Both the position numbers and the translations under genes were made by a program. Below the pieces are notes generated by a model. It was not told the origin of the DNA. It made no database searches and saw nothing but the letters and a program-made list of their open reading frames with translations. From Flaccisagitta enflata (Eukaryota; Chaetognatha; Sagittoidea; Aphragmophora), in the NCBI GenBank assembly GCA_965153355.1, contig OZ231128.1, positions 7,936,001-8,000,000 on the forward strand: 64,000 bases of DNA, given 5' to 3'. Positions 1 through 33,992 of the stretch are shown here, one piece after another. The number at the start of each line of letters is the position of its first letter. The first letter of the stretch is position 1.

Positions 1-177
1 GACGCGTTGCGTTGCGTTCTGACATCTATGCTTTTCTTCCCCATAAGACAATATGTTTAAAGATTTCTTTGATTTTTTCCCCCTTTGATTTCCTTCTCCA
101 AAACCTTTGATTCCCCCTTCCCCCCGCACTGGGGGGAAAAACTCAATTATATACAGGCCTGAAGTGGTTAGATGGAA

Positions 178-430
178 AAATTTTGGAAAGAAGTAGAAGA
201 AGAAGAAGAAGGAGAAGAAGAAGATGAAGAAGAAGATGAAGAAGAAGAAGAAGAAGAAGAAGATGAAGAAGAAGAAGAAGAGGAAGAAGATGAAGAAGAA
301 GAAGAAGGTGAAGAAGAAAAAGAAGGAGAAGAAGAAGAAGAAAAAGAAGAAGAGGAACAAGAAGAAGAAGAAGCCGCAGAAGAAGACGCAGAAGAAGACG
401 CTGAAGAAGACGCAGAAGAAGATGAAGGAC
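178..430. repeat. GAA microsatellite
   Basis: About 250 bp of GAAGAAGAA with GAT and GCA variants. Poly-Glu and poly-Lys frames are not genes. Confidence 0.92.
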
Positions 431-1169
431 GCGACACAGCTTGAACATGATTTTACCACGCGGATCAAAAAAAAAGACGCTTTTAGAAAAAGACACACTT
501 TTGAATGGCTAATTTTGTCTATGAATCTTTGAAAGAACATATCAAAATCTTAAGTCATCTGAAATCCTTTTGGAAGTACTTTCATTTAGCGCCAATCTGG
601 TATTGCAATCTTTTTGTTTAGAAAATTGCATCTGTTGCTATTTCAGTTTCGCAATCCCTATGAAAAAAATGCATTTTAGCAAAATAGTACTTCTCTTTGC
701 AGAGCTCTAGCTTCTAAACCGTTTGAGATACAGATCTGGGATTGGTCTAGAATGAAAGATTTTTTGAAGATCTTTTAAAATGTTTTTCTTCAAAAAAACT
801 AATATTATTTCTTATATCTGTTTTATCAATTGATAGATATGTGCGTCTTTTTTTTTGATCCAAGTGGTATTTTCAATATTTTCAATATTTTCATTATTTT
901 CATTATTTTCATTATTTTCAATAGTCAACTGGAACATGCCCTTATTTTCAATATCATTTTTTCACGCTACATGAGTACACTCATCCCTTAAAGGATGGGA
1001 TATAGACCTTGAGGCTGGGATATAGGACTCGAGGATAGGATATTGGCCTAACTATGGGATATGGGCCTCAAGCCTTGGATTTGATGACGGGGGGGGGGGG
1101 GAGGGGCACGCAGAAGGAGAAGAAGAAGAAGGATAAATTATTCTATATGTGAAAGTAAAGCCGCTGCAC

Positions 1170-1173
1170 ATGA

Positions 1174-1205
<32 letters not shown>

Positions 1206-1209
1206 AGGA

Positions 1210-1245
<36 letters not shown>

Positions 1246-1249
1246 AAAA

Positions 1250-1337
<88 letters not shown>

Positions 1338-1338
1338 G

Positions 1339-1413
<75 letters not shown>

Positions 1414-1432
1414 GAGAAAGAAAGAAAGAAAG
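1170..1432. repeat. GAAA microsatellite
   Basis: About 260 bp of (GAAA)n with few interruptions, next to a degenerate family B relative (985-1135). Confidence 0.95.
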
Positions 1433-2054
1433 ATTCTATATAACGCTACAGAGGGGGTTCACCATGACCCATCCCAGGAAAGGATTGCGCGATTTAGATC
1501 TTCATGAATGGTTATTTTCTTTCATTTGCACATTTTTACCTGTTTGACATCTGCTTATGCAACAAAGATTTGTAAATGTGATTATGCTGGTAGATGAGTC
1601 AAGGTCAAGAATCCGGGCTTTCAATTCTTATGAAGTATCATGTAAGAAGTAAGTGCCAAATTCATTGTATTTCAAACACTATCAAATCTTTATTCACAGG
1701 AATAAGAGGATGTGAAAAAAATGAAGGATGTATGATTCTGCTCTACGCCACATGTCATAACGGGGAGGAAGGAGGAAGACAAACAACGATGGAACGACAA
1801 ATGATGAGGGAGGAGAAAAAAAAAGAAGGAACAGAAAAAAAAAGAAAAAAGAAAAAGAAAAGAGAAAAGATGAGAAAAGAACAGAGAAAAGAAAAGGGAA
1901 GAAAAGAAAAGGAAATACTCTCCATTCCCGGACGAGACTGAAGAGAGCGCAACTAAGACCTTCAACAAATGACCAACAAGTTGATGAGAAACATAAAAGT
2001 AAACAAAAGCTTTTTTTCGGTCCAAAAGGGAGAAAAAAGGCTGACAAAAGGCAG

Positions 2055-2278
<224 letters not shown>

Positions 2279-2494
2279 AGATACTCGTGTATTACACGTA
2301 AACACACATATAGATACACACAGAGTGCAGATGCACTTGAATAAAGCAATGAAATGATCAAGCCCAACACAGGACACAAGTCGAAGACGGTTTGACAATG
2401 GAGAGGGGCAGTACTACAAAACTTGAGTGCAATGATTTTTTTCACACTTACATACCATACAACGACCTATAACAGTATGAAAAAGACAAAAAAA

Positions 2495-2628
2495 TATCGC
2501 CAACGGTCGGACGGACAGACGAACGGGCGGACCGACCAACCGAGCGACCAACCGACAACCAACGGACAGACCGATGGATCAATATAGCGACATGTAAAGT
2601 CGCGTGTCTGCGACTAAAAGTCAAAAGG
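2495..2628. mobile_element. Family A 5'-end fragment, reverse
   Basis: GTCGGACGGACAGACGAACG, CCGACCAACCGAGCGACC and AAGTCGCGTGTCTGCGACT, followed by AAAAG. The other terminus is absent. Confidence 0.5.
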
Positions 2629-2684
2629 TGATATGAATTGTATTTTTCTTGTTCTTTTACTTTGGGCGTGTATACAGATAATCT

Positions 2685-2850
2685 CGTTTTAAAACAGGCT
2701 ACTCGGTCGCTCGCTCTGCTCGTTCCGACGCATTTTTTGCTTGGCCTGTTTGCTCAATTTATGGGCTCGCTCACTCACTTCTCACTTCTCACTTCTCACT
2801 TCTCACTTCTCACTTCTCACTTCTCGCTTCTCACTTCTCACGGGCTCGTG
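2685..2850. mobile_element. Degenerate family C fragment with TTCTCAC expansion
   Basis: ACTCGGTCGCTCGCTCTGCTCG and CTCACGGGCTCGTGG match the family C core; the middle is an array of TTCTCAC (about 2780-2840). Ends not recognised. Confidence 0.45.
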
Positions 2851-4094
2851 GAAGAGAGAAAGAAAGATAGAGAGATGAGTAATGGCATTTAAGACAAAGA
2901 TTGAGACAATAGACATAAGGATCAGTAAAAACATTTGATGAGATAGAGATACAGACATATGATTCAGGCCTGAATTTAGAGCGTGCCCGCGTGCCCAATG
3001 CACCCTGTTTTGCTGTCGGGCACGCTGGTTTTGCTGATGGCGTGCCCGGCTGGCACTCTCCTATCATATGGGACTAAAAAAATTTTTAAAGGATAAAATT
3101 TTTTTATATTTTTGCTTACAGAGCAATCATTGATTTGTTAGATAAAGTTATTAAATTTGTTCAATCATTCTTTCAATCATTCTTTCATTTTGCTAGTTAT
3201 CAATTCATGCATGTATTCATTCATTCATTCATTCATTCATTCATTCATTCATTCATTCATTATTTCATTAAATCAATCATTCATTCATCTTTTCCCTATT
3301 CTAATTTCTATGTCATTAAAAGGAAGTTACATCTCTGAAAACATCTACAAAAACATCTGTATAAAAAGAAAACTCAAATGAGTTAACAGATGATAGATCA
3401 AATTTACATTCCTATATCTATTCATTCATTTAACCATTTGCTCGTTCATTTATTCATCCAGGGTAATTCTGAATTAATGGAAATGTTTTGATAATGGGCT
3501 TTCTGGACTAATATTGTTTTCAAAAAAAAAAAAAAAAAAAAAAAAATCAACATCATTTTTCTTCACTTATTTGTTTATTCTTTGCTGAATGGGGACTCAA
3601 ATGCTGGGGGATCACTATAGTAATATATAGTTTATATGATAGAATCTAAGTGAATGCAAAAACAAGATGGACAACCGGGCATGCTCATTCTTTGCCGGGC
3701 ATGCTAAAATTTTGAGGAGCGTGCCCGGCGTGCACGCACAACAGAATTACTAAATTCAGGCCTGCATATGAAATAACGGGAAACGAAACAAAGATAGAGA
3801 CATACGAATAAGTAGAAACATGCCCCAGTAAAAAGAAAGTCTCATACTTTAAAGTTGGAAATCCGCCAAACTCTCGCTTCAATGCAATGCAAATCCTTTA
3901 ATCTTGCCCAAATCCCAAACTTGAGAAAAAAAGAGAGGAAAATAGTTAGCGTCAAAAAAGGTTTAAGATTAAAAAGCTCCAGGTTAACATGGCCGAAAGG
4001 TATGCCTTCGCTATAATAATACAAAACAGACCACCAGTGGAGGGAGGAGGCTGATACAGTCTAAAGAGCTCTTTTAGGGTACGTCTCACCCCGT

Positions 4095-4312
4095 AATCTG
4101 GGGTGAGATTAAACCCCACGGGTTGCTCGCGGTTGAACCCCAAGTAAACCCTGAGTAAACCCCAAGCAAACCAAGCTCGGGGTTTGCTAGGGGTTGCTCG
4201 GGGTTTGCTCGGGGTTGCTGGGGGTTGCTCGGGGTTGCATTGTCAGAAACAATGACTACACTATGTCAAACAACAACATCAACCCCGAGCAACCCTGAGC
4301 AGAACCCGAGTA
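4095..4312. repeat. GGGGTTGCTC minisatellite with inverted arms
   Basis: AACCCCAAGTAAACCCTGAG units on the left are the complement of the GGGGTTTGCTCGGGGTTGCT units on the right; AACCCCGAGCAACCCTGAGC follows at 4279. Could form a hairpin. Confidence 0.75.
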
Positions 4313-5500
4313 ATAATAATAATAATAATGATATACTAGAAGCGCATGCCACTGCTGAACAACTGATGAATGATAAGAGAATGAACGTTAGGTAATGACA
4401 ATCATTCATAGGCAAGATGTAACGACAGAATAATGACAGCATAATGACAATCTGATAACGACAGTAGCAATGGCTTACAGTGTGTGCCTAACACGAGCGA
4501 TTCCAAGCACCGTATTACGCTACACATTACCTGGTGCGACTATTTTCTTTGGAACGAATTTTACCACTAAGTTTTGATTTTTGAACTTTTTATGGTCAGA
4601 AAAAGTCACTATCAAGAAATTCTTCGATCAATTTGTAATCATTGATCACTAACGAAACCCGATTTTTGTGTGTCATAGTGCAGTTGAGGATGAAGTGAAA
4701 CATTAATGAGATATCCAAGTTGCAACCTCTTGCTAAGAAAAAAAAAGTTTCCTTAACCTCTTCTGTGACGATTGCTATTGCAAACTGGTTTTCTTAATTT
4801 TTCATATTACTAAAATTGATTTTAGCTATTTTCTTAGGCCGCAAGAATTGATTTGAAAGCAGATTCTTCTTAGTTGGACATGAATATGTGTGAAACATGA
4901 AAAAGATTAATTCTTACGGCATGTTTGGCGGGTTGCCGGATCCCCCTGGGGTCATCCATCTCGAGAAATAGTCATCTGAAATAATGAACCTCACTCTTTT
5001 AATTGTTCTATTTACCTTTGATTAATTTCTTTTCCTGCTTTGGTTGGTCAAAATACTTGTCTGAATGGGTTATCCAATAAGGATTTCATTAAAGTATTTT
5101 TTTCTTTTCTCAGCCTAAGGAGTGACAAACTTTTCTAGTTTTCAATCAAGAAAAAAATGATTTTGAAAAGAAAATCGAATCTGGCTAAGATTAAGACGAT
5201 ATAAGCTTCACCTAAGCAACGAGTGTTCTAAGAATTCTCCTATGATGAAGCTTTTACTTTCATTCTAAATGAATGCGGGATGAAATGAATTTCAGCCGTA
5301 AATACTTGTTTTGCTTCAAATTGATGTTGTGGAGAAAGTATTCAATACAGACTAATAAAGTTTTGACACAAGAGACGGGTAAGATTGTACTATAAAAGAA
5401 AAATAATTTCAGATCAGTGAGAAGAAGCAGTTGAGAATAAAAGCTTGTTTTCCAAACGAGATTGATGACTGTGTAGAAGCCAGATTGGGCAAGAATGTAT
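4313..5500. other. AT-rich stretch without recognisable features
   Basis: After a short AAT run (4313-4328) the sequence is single copy with stops in all frames; I see no exon or element. Confidence 0.5.
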
Positions 5501-5555
5501 TTTGAGTACTGCCTGTGTCGACAGTGTCATGTCGTGGAATGAATTTCGCACCGAT

Positions 5556-5592
<37 letters not shown>

Positions 5593-6720
5593 ATCTACCA
5601 GTAATGGCGGCTGTCGCCGTGAGGAAAAAAGTCGTAAGTGTTGGCCACTCTCCACCAGGTGTTGACCTCAGTCATTGCAACATTTTTTTTATTGCAGCTT
5701 TGGTTTTGTTTGATCATCTATCTGTCTCTTTGTCTGTTTGTCTCTCTGGCTCTCAACTCTCTTTTTATGTTTTTTTTAAAGCTGCTTTATCTAGCTCTTG
5801 TGTTCTCTCTCTTTCATGCTCTCTTTATTTTCTGTCTTCACCCTTTTGTTTGTACCCAGTTTTGAGATCCCAGTATTGAGATCCCAGCATTGAGATCCCA
5901 GCATTGAGATCCTAGTACTGAAAAGAATCAAATTTTGCCGGCTTTCACACTCTCGATCATTGAGGTCCTCTTACAATGTGAGATTAACTTTAGTCAAAAC
6001 TGTTTCAAGGTCAAAGGGATTTTTTTTTCCACTAAAGGCAGATGTCGGCACAGGGAAAAATTTAACACTAGATATGTACTTTTATGAAATACTTTATTAA
6101 AACTGAATATAAAAGAAAAATAAGCATGAGCTGAATGAGCTAAATGAGCTAAAATACTCCAAATCACTTACACAGATGAAAGGTATGCTTGAGGACATGC
6201 TTTCTTGTATTTGCATGCCCGGAAATGATTAAAATCATTTCTTTATTCATCGATTTAAATGCTAAATGAGCTAAATGAGCTAGATGAGCTAGAATACTAA
6301 AAAACACCTTCACAGATGAGCAGCTATGCTCATAAACACATGTTTTTCTTTTCTGTGGCCATGCATGTTCAAACAAATATAGATACACTTTTTATTGATC
6401 CTACATAAAATCATAAAAAATTGAAAAAAATCAATTTGAATATTCAAATAAATCTTTAAAAAATCATAGCGCAAAATATTTGACGTAGAGAATTTCCTGC
6501 TTGGTGCCAAAGAGAATTATCAAATTTACTTACCCTAACAATTTCATTATGTCATAATCAGCTTCTAGAAGAGACCCGCAACTTCCTAATAAGAAAATGA
6601 AAACCATGTTTCTCTCGAATATGTCAAAAAGTCGAAGACTGACTTCGACTTTTTTCCCGATCATTGATTGGATCTTTTGTGTGATCTCACCACGGCTGAA
6701 AAGGCCTTTTTCAAGAGGAT

Positions 6721-6900
<180 letters not shown>

Positions 6901-6976
6901 ATACCAACAGATTACACTGGCCTTAACGTTTTATCTACTACATGTGACCGACTGCTGGAACAGAAAATAACAAAAA

Positions 6977-8306
6977 AACAAGGCCAACACCTATAAGTCG
7001 CGTGCAGGACAAAAATAACTGAACTGATCTGACTCCTTATTGATCTTTTTTTTCGAAAATCAGATTTAAACCAGATCCAAACCAGAACCAAACCAGTCCC
7101 AAACCAGACTCAAACCAGACTAAAACCAGACTCAAACCAGACTCAAACCAGACTCAAACCAGACTCAAACCAGACTCAAACCAGACTCAAACCAGACTCA
7201 AACCAGACCGAAACCAGCAGAATTAAACCAGCCGACTTAAACCAGCCGACTTAAACCAGCCGACTTAAACCCGCAGACTTAAACCAGCAGACTTAAACCA
7301 GCAGACTTAAACCAGCAGATTTAAACCAGCAGACTTAAAACTTAAAACCAGCATTTTTTAACCAGCAGACCTAAATGACCAAAATGACCAAAATGACCAA
7401 AAATGACCAAAATGATCAAATGGCCAAAAATGACAAAAATGACAAAAATGACAAAAATGACCGCAAATCACCAAATGCATCAAAAATGACCAAAAATGAC
7501 CAAAATGACTACAATGATCAAAATGACCAAAATGACTAAAAATGACCACAGATGATCAAATGGCCCAAAATGACCAATATGATGCAAAATCGACCAAAAT
7601 GACCAAAATGACCAAAGATGATCAAAATACCAAAATGACCAAAATGACCAAAAATGACCAAAAATGACCAAAATGACCAAAATGACCAAAAGTGACCAAA
7701 ATTGACCAAAATGACCAAAAATGACCAAAAGTGACTAAAATGACCAAATGACCAGTACCAACAAATGACCAAATGACCAAAATGACCAAAATGACCAAAA
7801 TGACCAAAATGACCAAAGTGACCAAAATGACCAAAAATGACCAAAAATGACCAAAAATGACCTAAAATGACCAAAAATGACCAAAAATGATCAAAATGAC
7901 CAAAAAGACCAAAATGACCAAACGTGATCAAAGATGACCAAATATGATCAAAAATGATCAAAATGACCAAAATGACCAAACATGACCAAAAATGACCAAA
8001 AATGACCAAAAATGACCAAAAATAATCAAAAATGATCAAAAATGACCAAAAATGACCAAAAATGACCAAAATCACCAAAATGACCAAAAAGACCAAAATG
8101 ACCAAGAATGACCAAAAATAACCAAAGATGACTAAAAGCAACCAATTATTCCCAAAAACAACAAAAAAATGACTCAAAATCACTCCAGACAACCCAAAAA
8201 GATTTAAAAAGCAAAGGTTACTGACCGATTTTGACCGACGGACGGACGGATCTGGACCGACCGACGGAGCGGGAAGCTGTAGAGTCGCGTGCACGCGACT
8301 AAAAAT
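6977..8306. mobile_element. Family A composite element holding two minisatellites
   Basis: The left end ACAAGGCCAACACCTATAAG, TCGCGTGCAGG resembles the family A tail; the right end has GACCGACGGACGGACGG and the palindrome AGTCGCGTGCACGCGACT (8283-8300). Between them are an AACCAGACTC minisatellite (7060-7210), an AAACCAGCAGACTT minisatellite (7211-7372) and an AATGACCAAA array (7373-8130). The 252-residue minus-strand frame here is repeat-derived. Confidence 0.6.
7373..8130. repeat. AAAATGACC minisatellite
   Basis: About 75 units of 9-10 bp (AAAATGACC or AAAAATGACC), with GATC variants towards the right. It is the centre of the family A element at 6977-8306. Confidence 0.9.
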
Positions 8307-8516
8307 CGTGTTTGCGATGCTGAATCAGCAAAGGAAAGGAAAGAAACACAAAAGAAGGAGAGAATAAACACAAATCTGCATGCACTGGTGGCGCTGTGAT
8401 CGCAGTGATGCGTGGGTCTGAGGACAGATGGCGAAGTCGCATGAATAAAAAAAAAAGAAAAAGAAAAAAAAAGGCTTTCGTTCAAATTGAATTCCATATG
8501 GAATGACAAAGACAAA

Positions 8517-8519
<3 letters not shown>

Positions 8520-8602
<83 letters not shown>
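8520..8602. repeat. GA microsatellite
   Basis: (GA)n of about 82 bp. Confidence 0.95.
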
Positions 8603-8605
<3 letters not shown>

Positions 8606-8704
8606 GGGACAGCAGATGTTGGCAAAGTCATAATGAAATTAGTCAGTGCCATCCTTTGCCAAGGATGTTTTTAGGATTACTTCTGCAATTACATCAATTG
8701 ATTA

Positions 8705-9094
<390 letters not shown>

Positions 9095-9185
9095 AACCAT
9101 CATTCATTTAGTCATCAATCTTTTCACCAAATCATTCATTCATTCATTCAACAATTCATTCATCTCTCTCATGTTTAATCCGCAG

Positions 9186-28310
<19,125 letters not shown>

Positions 28311-28717
28311 AATAAATTAAAAGACTATCACTTTGAGGAGCCTCCCTGAGAGCGCCATCCTATTTCGTCAGTCTGGAGAGGGTGGGTAAGGGTGAGACCG
28401 TGAGAACGCCGCGCTGTTTTATGTGCGTGGATTCTTTGTTGTGCGAATGGCATCAAAAAGTTGGTGGCGATGGTTATGGTTACGATCCTTGGAGCAAGTC
28501 TTTGGTAAGAGCAACAGGGAAAGAGGTGTGGTATGCGTATGATAGCTCGGCATGGGTGGCATTTTATCTCGGAAAAAGAAGCCTTAACAATTAACTTAAG
28601 CCATGATTTAAAAGTTGTTTTAACTCTTCCAGACAAACCATCTGGTCTGTAGCTAAATCATTTTTGGAGCAATGCTCTGCCAAAGTAGATTCACGTTTTC
28701 GGGTGGAAAATTCTATG

Positions 28718-28836
28718 TTTCCTAAATGGTAAGTGGTTATATTTGTGAATGTTTTCTTTGTGTCCTAAATGGTAAGTGGTTATATTTGTGAGCGTTTTCT
28801 TTGTTTCCTAAATGGCAAGTGGTTATATTTGTGAAT
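28718..28836. repeat. 45-bp tandem repeat, three copies
   Basis: TTTCCTAAATGGTAAGTGGT and TATATTTGTGAATG recur three times, immediately before the family C pair. Confidence 0.85.
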
Positions 28837-29105
28837 GAGCGTGTTCCCAATGACGACAACAAATGCGATTGTTTCCGTTAATTGCAGTTATAGCGTGAAC
28901 ATATATTCATGAATTTCCACCGTCCCACCACCGGGGAGTGAGTGAAGTGAATGAGCGGGCCCTTGAACAAAATGAGAAAGAGAAGCGAGCTTAGTGAAGT
29001 GAGTGAGCCAAGTGAGCAGAATAAGCAGTGAGTGAACGAACAAAGCGAGCGACCAAGAGACCCATTAAAGACGTTGTTGTCTATGACTAGAAACTCGCCC
29101 ATTGT
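28836..29105. mobile_element. Family C element, reverse orientation
   Basis: GAGTGAGTGAAGTGAATGAGCG core, then CTATGACTAGAAACTCGCCC at the right end. Opposite orientation to the copy at 14.5 kb and adjacent to a second copy. Left boundary is approximate. Confidence 0.6.
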
Positions 29106-29124
29106 CCATTGTGAAAAATGGTAG

Positions 29125-29398
29125 TAAGGGCGTGTTTCTAGTGAGCGCCAAAAACGCGTTTGTTCCCATTGAACACATTTAAAGCGTGAACACATATTCA
29201 AGAATTTCAACTGTCCCACGAGGGAGTGAGCGAAGTGAGTGAGCGAGCCCGTGAACGTAGTAAGCGAGCATAGCGAGCGTAGCAAAGTGGAGCGCTGCGG
29301 AGCGAGTGAGCGGAGTGAGCGGTGCGAGGGAACGAACGTAGCAAGCGACCGAGTGGCCCTTTCAAAACGCGATCGTCTTTGACTAGAAACGCCCCCTA
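29125..29398. mobile_element. Family C element, reverse orientation, well preserved
   Basis: Ends TAAGGGCGTGTTTCTAG and CTAGAAACGCCCCCTA form inverted repeats around a GTGAGCG-rich core. 274 bp, the same length as the copy at 14.5 kb. Confidence 0.7.
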
Positions 29399-29637
29399 AG
29401 AGGAGATTGTGATGATAGCCAAGAGACAGGGGACTGATGGCAGGAGAGATGCTTATTACTTATTGCATTACAAAAAAAACATTAGGTAAAAATCAAAATA
29501 TTGAGAGTAAAAACAATAAAATCGAGAGGAGGGATTCCATGAAGATTAAGAAACCGTTGCCAAGAAAGATCTAAAAGGGGAATTCTTTGAATTTTAAAAG
29601 ACTTTTGCTACTTCATTCTTTGTCTCTGTCTCTATCT

Positions 29638-29640
<3 letters not shown>

Positions 29641-29707
<67 letters not shown>
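29641..29707. repeat. TC microsatellite
   Basis: (TC)n of about 66 bp leading into the CTGT minisatellite. Confidence 0.95.
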
Positions 29708-29709
<2 letters not shown>

Positions 29710-29759
29710 GCTGATCTGTCTGTCTGTCTATCTTAGTGTCTGTATTTCTATCTTTTAAT

Positions 29760-30129
29760 CTAATGGGACATGGCAATGGCGGTGGTCTGTCTGTCTGTCT
29801 GTCTATTTCTCTGAAAGGGGATCTGGCAATGGCGGTGGTCTGTCTGTCTTTCTGTTTGCCTGCCTGTCTGCCTGTTTGTCTGTCTGTCTTTTTCGCTGAA
29901 AGGGTATCTGGCAATGGCGGTGGTCTGCCTGTCGGTCTGTCTGTTTGTCTGTCTCTCTTTTTCTCTGAATGGGTATCTGGCAATGGCGGTGGTCTGTCTG
30001 TCTGTCTGTGTGTTTGTTTGTCTGTCTTTCTTTCTGAAACCGGATCTGGCAATGGCGGTGGTCTGTCTGTCGGTTTGTCTGTTTGTCTGTCTCTCTTTTT
30101 CTCTGAATGGGTATCTGGCAATGGCGGTG

Positions 30130-30173
<44 letters not shown>

Positions 30174-30348
30174 GCCTGTCTGCCTGTCTGTCTTTCTCTC
30201 TGTAATGGGATCTGACGATGGCGGTGGTCTGTCTGTCTGTCTGTCTGTCTTTTTCTCTGAAATGGGATCTGACAATGGCGGTGGTCTGTCTGTCTGTGTC
30301 TCTGTCTGTCGGTCTATTTATCTAAAAGGGGATCTGGCAATGGCGGTG

Positions 30349-30380
<32 letters not shown>

Positions 30381-30520
30381 TTTTCTCTGAAAGGGAATTT
30401 GGCAATGGCGGTGGTCTGTCTGTCTTTCTGTTTGTCTGTCTGTCTTTTTCTCTGAAAGGGGATCTGGCAATGGCGTTGGTCAGTCTGTCTGTCTGTCTGT
30501 TTGCCTGTCTGTCTGTCTGT
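29760..30520. repeat. GGCAATGGCGGTGG/CTGT minisatellite
   Basis: About eleven units of 50-90 bp: a CTGTCTGT run, TTTTTCTCTGAAAGGGGATC, then TGGCAATGGCGGTGGTCTG. The same unit resumes at 31010-31275 after an ATTC array. Open frames on both strands are repeat-derived. Confidence 0.88.
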
Positions 30521-30699
30521 TTGTGTTTGTCTTTTTTAAGTATGTCCTCGCACTTCTATAAGAGGTCATGTCCGTCTGTCGGTCGGTCTGTCTATCGGTC
30601 AGTAACGCAAACGTTTAAAACGCTCAAAACGGTCAATTCTGTCGTCCTTCTTCATTCCTATCACCTCTCATGCCTTACCACATTCATTTTCATTCAGTT

Positions 30700-30868
30700 T
30701 TTCATTCATTCATTCATTCATTCATTCATTCATTCATTCAGTTTTTCATTCATTCATTCATTCATTCATTCACTCATCCATTCATTCATTCATTCATTCA
30801 TTCATTCATTCATTCATTCATTCATTCATTCATTCATTCATTCATTCTTTCATTCATTCATTCATTCA
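30700..30868. repeat. ATTC microsatellite
   Basis: (ATTC)n of about 165 bp. A shorter one lies at 3208-3262. Confidence 0.93.
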
Positions 30869-31009
30869 TGCCTTCAAAACGTTAATTCACAAATTCTTGG
30901 GTACCGGAATAATAAGCGCCTCAGTGGAAGCGCGAGAAACAGAAGCTTCGGAATGATAAGCGCGAGAAACATAAGCACCCTACACTTATTAGTCCAGTAA
31001 TCAAATTCT

Positions 31010-31017
31010 TGGCGGTG

Positions 31018-31052
<35 letters not shown>

Positions 31053-31086
31053 ATTTTCTCTGAAAGAGGATCTGGCAATGGCGGAG

Positions 31087-31123
<37 letters not shown>

Positions 31124-31214
31124 CCCGTCTGTCTGTTTGTCTGTCTGTCTTTTTCTCTGAAAGCAGATCTGGCAATGGCGGTGGTCTGTCTGTCTGTCTG
31201 TTTGCCTGTCTGTA

Positions 31215-31247
<33 letters not shown>

Positions 31248-31275
31248 TTTTCTCTGAAAGCGGACCTGGCAATGG
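31010..31275. repeat. GGCAATGGCGGTGG/CTGT minisatellite, second block
   Basis: Three to four units identical in plan to 29760-30520. Confidence 0.85.
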
Positions 31276-31339
31276 CATTGGTCTCACGTTTTGATAGGAT
31301 TCAGTTTCCATTGCAACTGTCACAAAATCTCGCCCGTCT

Positions 31340-32530
31340 TCCCACGTGCGTCCATCTTTAGCTGTCTGTGTCTGTGTCTCTGTCTCTGTCTCTGTGTCCA
31401 CATGCCTCCATCTTTAACTGTCTCTGTCTCTGTCTCTGTCTCTGTTCCCACGTGCGTTCATCTTTAACTGTCTCTGTCTCTGTCTCTGTCTCTGTTCACA
31501 CGTGCGTCCATCTTTAACTGTCTCTGTCTCTGTCTCTGTTCCCACGTGCGTCCATCTTTAACTGTCTCTGTCTCTGTCTCTGTCTCTGTTCCCACGTGCT
31601 TCCATCTTTAGCTGTCTCTGTCTCTGTCTCTGTCTCTGGGCGCACGTGCGTCCATCTTTAACTGTCTCTGTCTCTGTCTCTGTTCCCATGTGCGTCCATC
31701 TTTAACTGTCTCTGTCTCTTTCTCTGTCTCTGTGCCCACGTACGTCCATCTTTAACTGTCTCTGTCTCTGTCTCTGTCTCTGTCTCTGTCTCTGTGCCCA
31801 CATGCGTCCATCTTTAACTCTCTCTGTCTCTGTCTCTGTCTCTGTTCCCATGTGCGTCCATCTTTAACTGTCTCTGTCTCTTTCTCTGTCTCTGTGCCCA
31901 CGTACGTCCATCTTTAACTGTCTCTGTCTCTGTCTCTGTCTCTGTCTCTGTCTCTGTGCCCACATGCGTCCATCTTTAACTCTCTCTGGCTCTGTCTCTG
32001 TCTCCGTTCCCCCGTACGTCCATCTTTAATTGTTTCTATCTCTGTCTCTGTCTCTGTCTCTGTCTCTGTGCCCACGTACGTCCATCTTTAACTGTCTCTG
32101 TCTCTGTCTCTGTCTCTGTCTCTGTCTCTGTCTCTGTGCCCACATGCGTCCATCTTTAACTCTCTCTGTCTCTTTCTCTGTCTCTGTGCCCACGTACGTC
32201 CATCTTTAATTGTTTCTATCTCTGTCTCTGTCTCTGTCTCTGTCTCTGTGCCCACGTACGTCCATCTTTAACTGTCTCTGTCTCTGTCTCTGTCTCTGTC
32301 TCTGTCTCTGTCTCTGTGCCCACATGCGTCCATCTTTAACTGTCTCTGTCTCTGTCTCTGTCTCTGTGCCCACGTGCGTCCATCTTTAACTGTCTCTGTC
32401 TCTGTCTCTGTCTCTGTCTCTGTCTCTGTCTCTGTTCCCACGTGCGTCCATCTTTAACTGTCTCTGTCTCTGTCTCTGTTACCCCGTACGTCCATCTTTA
32501 ACTGTTTCTATCTCTGTCTTCTGTCTCTGT
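31340..32530. repeat. CTCTGT / CCCACGTGCGTCCATCTTTAA minisatellite
   Basis: About 18 units of 50-80 bp: a run of CTGTCT repeats of variable number, then CCCACGTGCGTCCATCTTTA. Degenerate continuation to about 33240. Confidence 0.88.
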
Positions 32531-33438
32531 CTGCAGTGTCTGTCTGCAGTCTCTGTCTGCTGTGTCTGTCTCTGCCCTACTGTTTGCTACTAACTGTGTT
32601 AGTGTGCCATGTATCTGTTTCATCCATCTTTAACTGCGCTGTCTCTGTTCCCACGTATGTCCATCTTTAACTGTCTCTATCTCTGTCTGCTGTCTCTGTC
32701 TGCTGTCTGTCTACTGTTTCTGTCTGCTGTTTCTGTCTACTGTTTCTGTCTGCTGTCTCTGTCTGCTGTCTCTGTCTCTGTTCTACTGTTTGCTACTAAC
32801 TGTGTCTATGTGCCATGTATCTGTTCCCACGTACGTCCATCTTTATCTGCCTCTGTCCTCAACTGTGTTTATCTGTAATTTCTGTATGCCATGTATCTGC
32901 TCCCACGTACGTCCATCTTTATTTTTATCTGTCTCTGTCTTAATGATTGCTACTAACTGTGTCTTTCTGTGTACCATGCACCAGTTTCCTTGTATGTCTA
33001 TCTTTATCTTCTTCTGTCTCTGTCTCTGACTGTCTCTGACTGTCTCTGACTGTGTCTATCTGTTGGCCATGTATCTGTTCTGCCCTATGTCCATCTCTAT
33101 CTGTCCCTGTCCCTGATTGTGTCTGTGTGTCATGTATCTGTTCTGACGTGTATCTGTCTTTATCTTTCTCTGTCTCGGACAGTTGTCTCAATATATGCCA
33201 TTAACTGTTAATATCTGTTTGCCATGCCGGTTTTCTTATGTACGCTTGTCACTGATTGTGTTATGTTTAAGTTCCTTAAATAATCCTTCTTTTCTTATCT
33301 CTTTCAGCTTGTCTGTCCAACAGTCTGTTGCTGAGTTTATTTAGTAATCTGATCCTTCATGTTCTTTGAGTAAAGGGCAGATCCTCTGACTTTCAATATC
33401 TGTCCACAATTCCTTATCTATGTTCATTTGACAATTTG

Positions 33439-33889
<451 letters not shown>

Positions 33890-33992
33890 ACAAGGCCTAA
33901 AGAGTCCCTACTATAGCGGATGGGTGGGCAATTGTGGAAAATCCCGAAATGCGACATTGGTCATGTTAGGACTGGCCAACGAGTGACAAGGA

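Noticed and set aside
7536-8294. 252-residue minus-strand frame rich in FGHFWSF
   Set aside because: Produced by the AAAATGACC minisatellite; no codon bias or domain.
29594-31401. Frames rich in DRQTDRQT or SVCLSVCL
   Set aside because: Translations of CTGT repeats on both strands.
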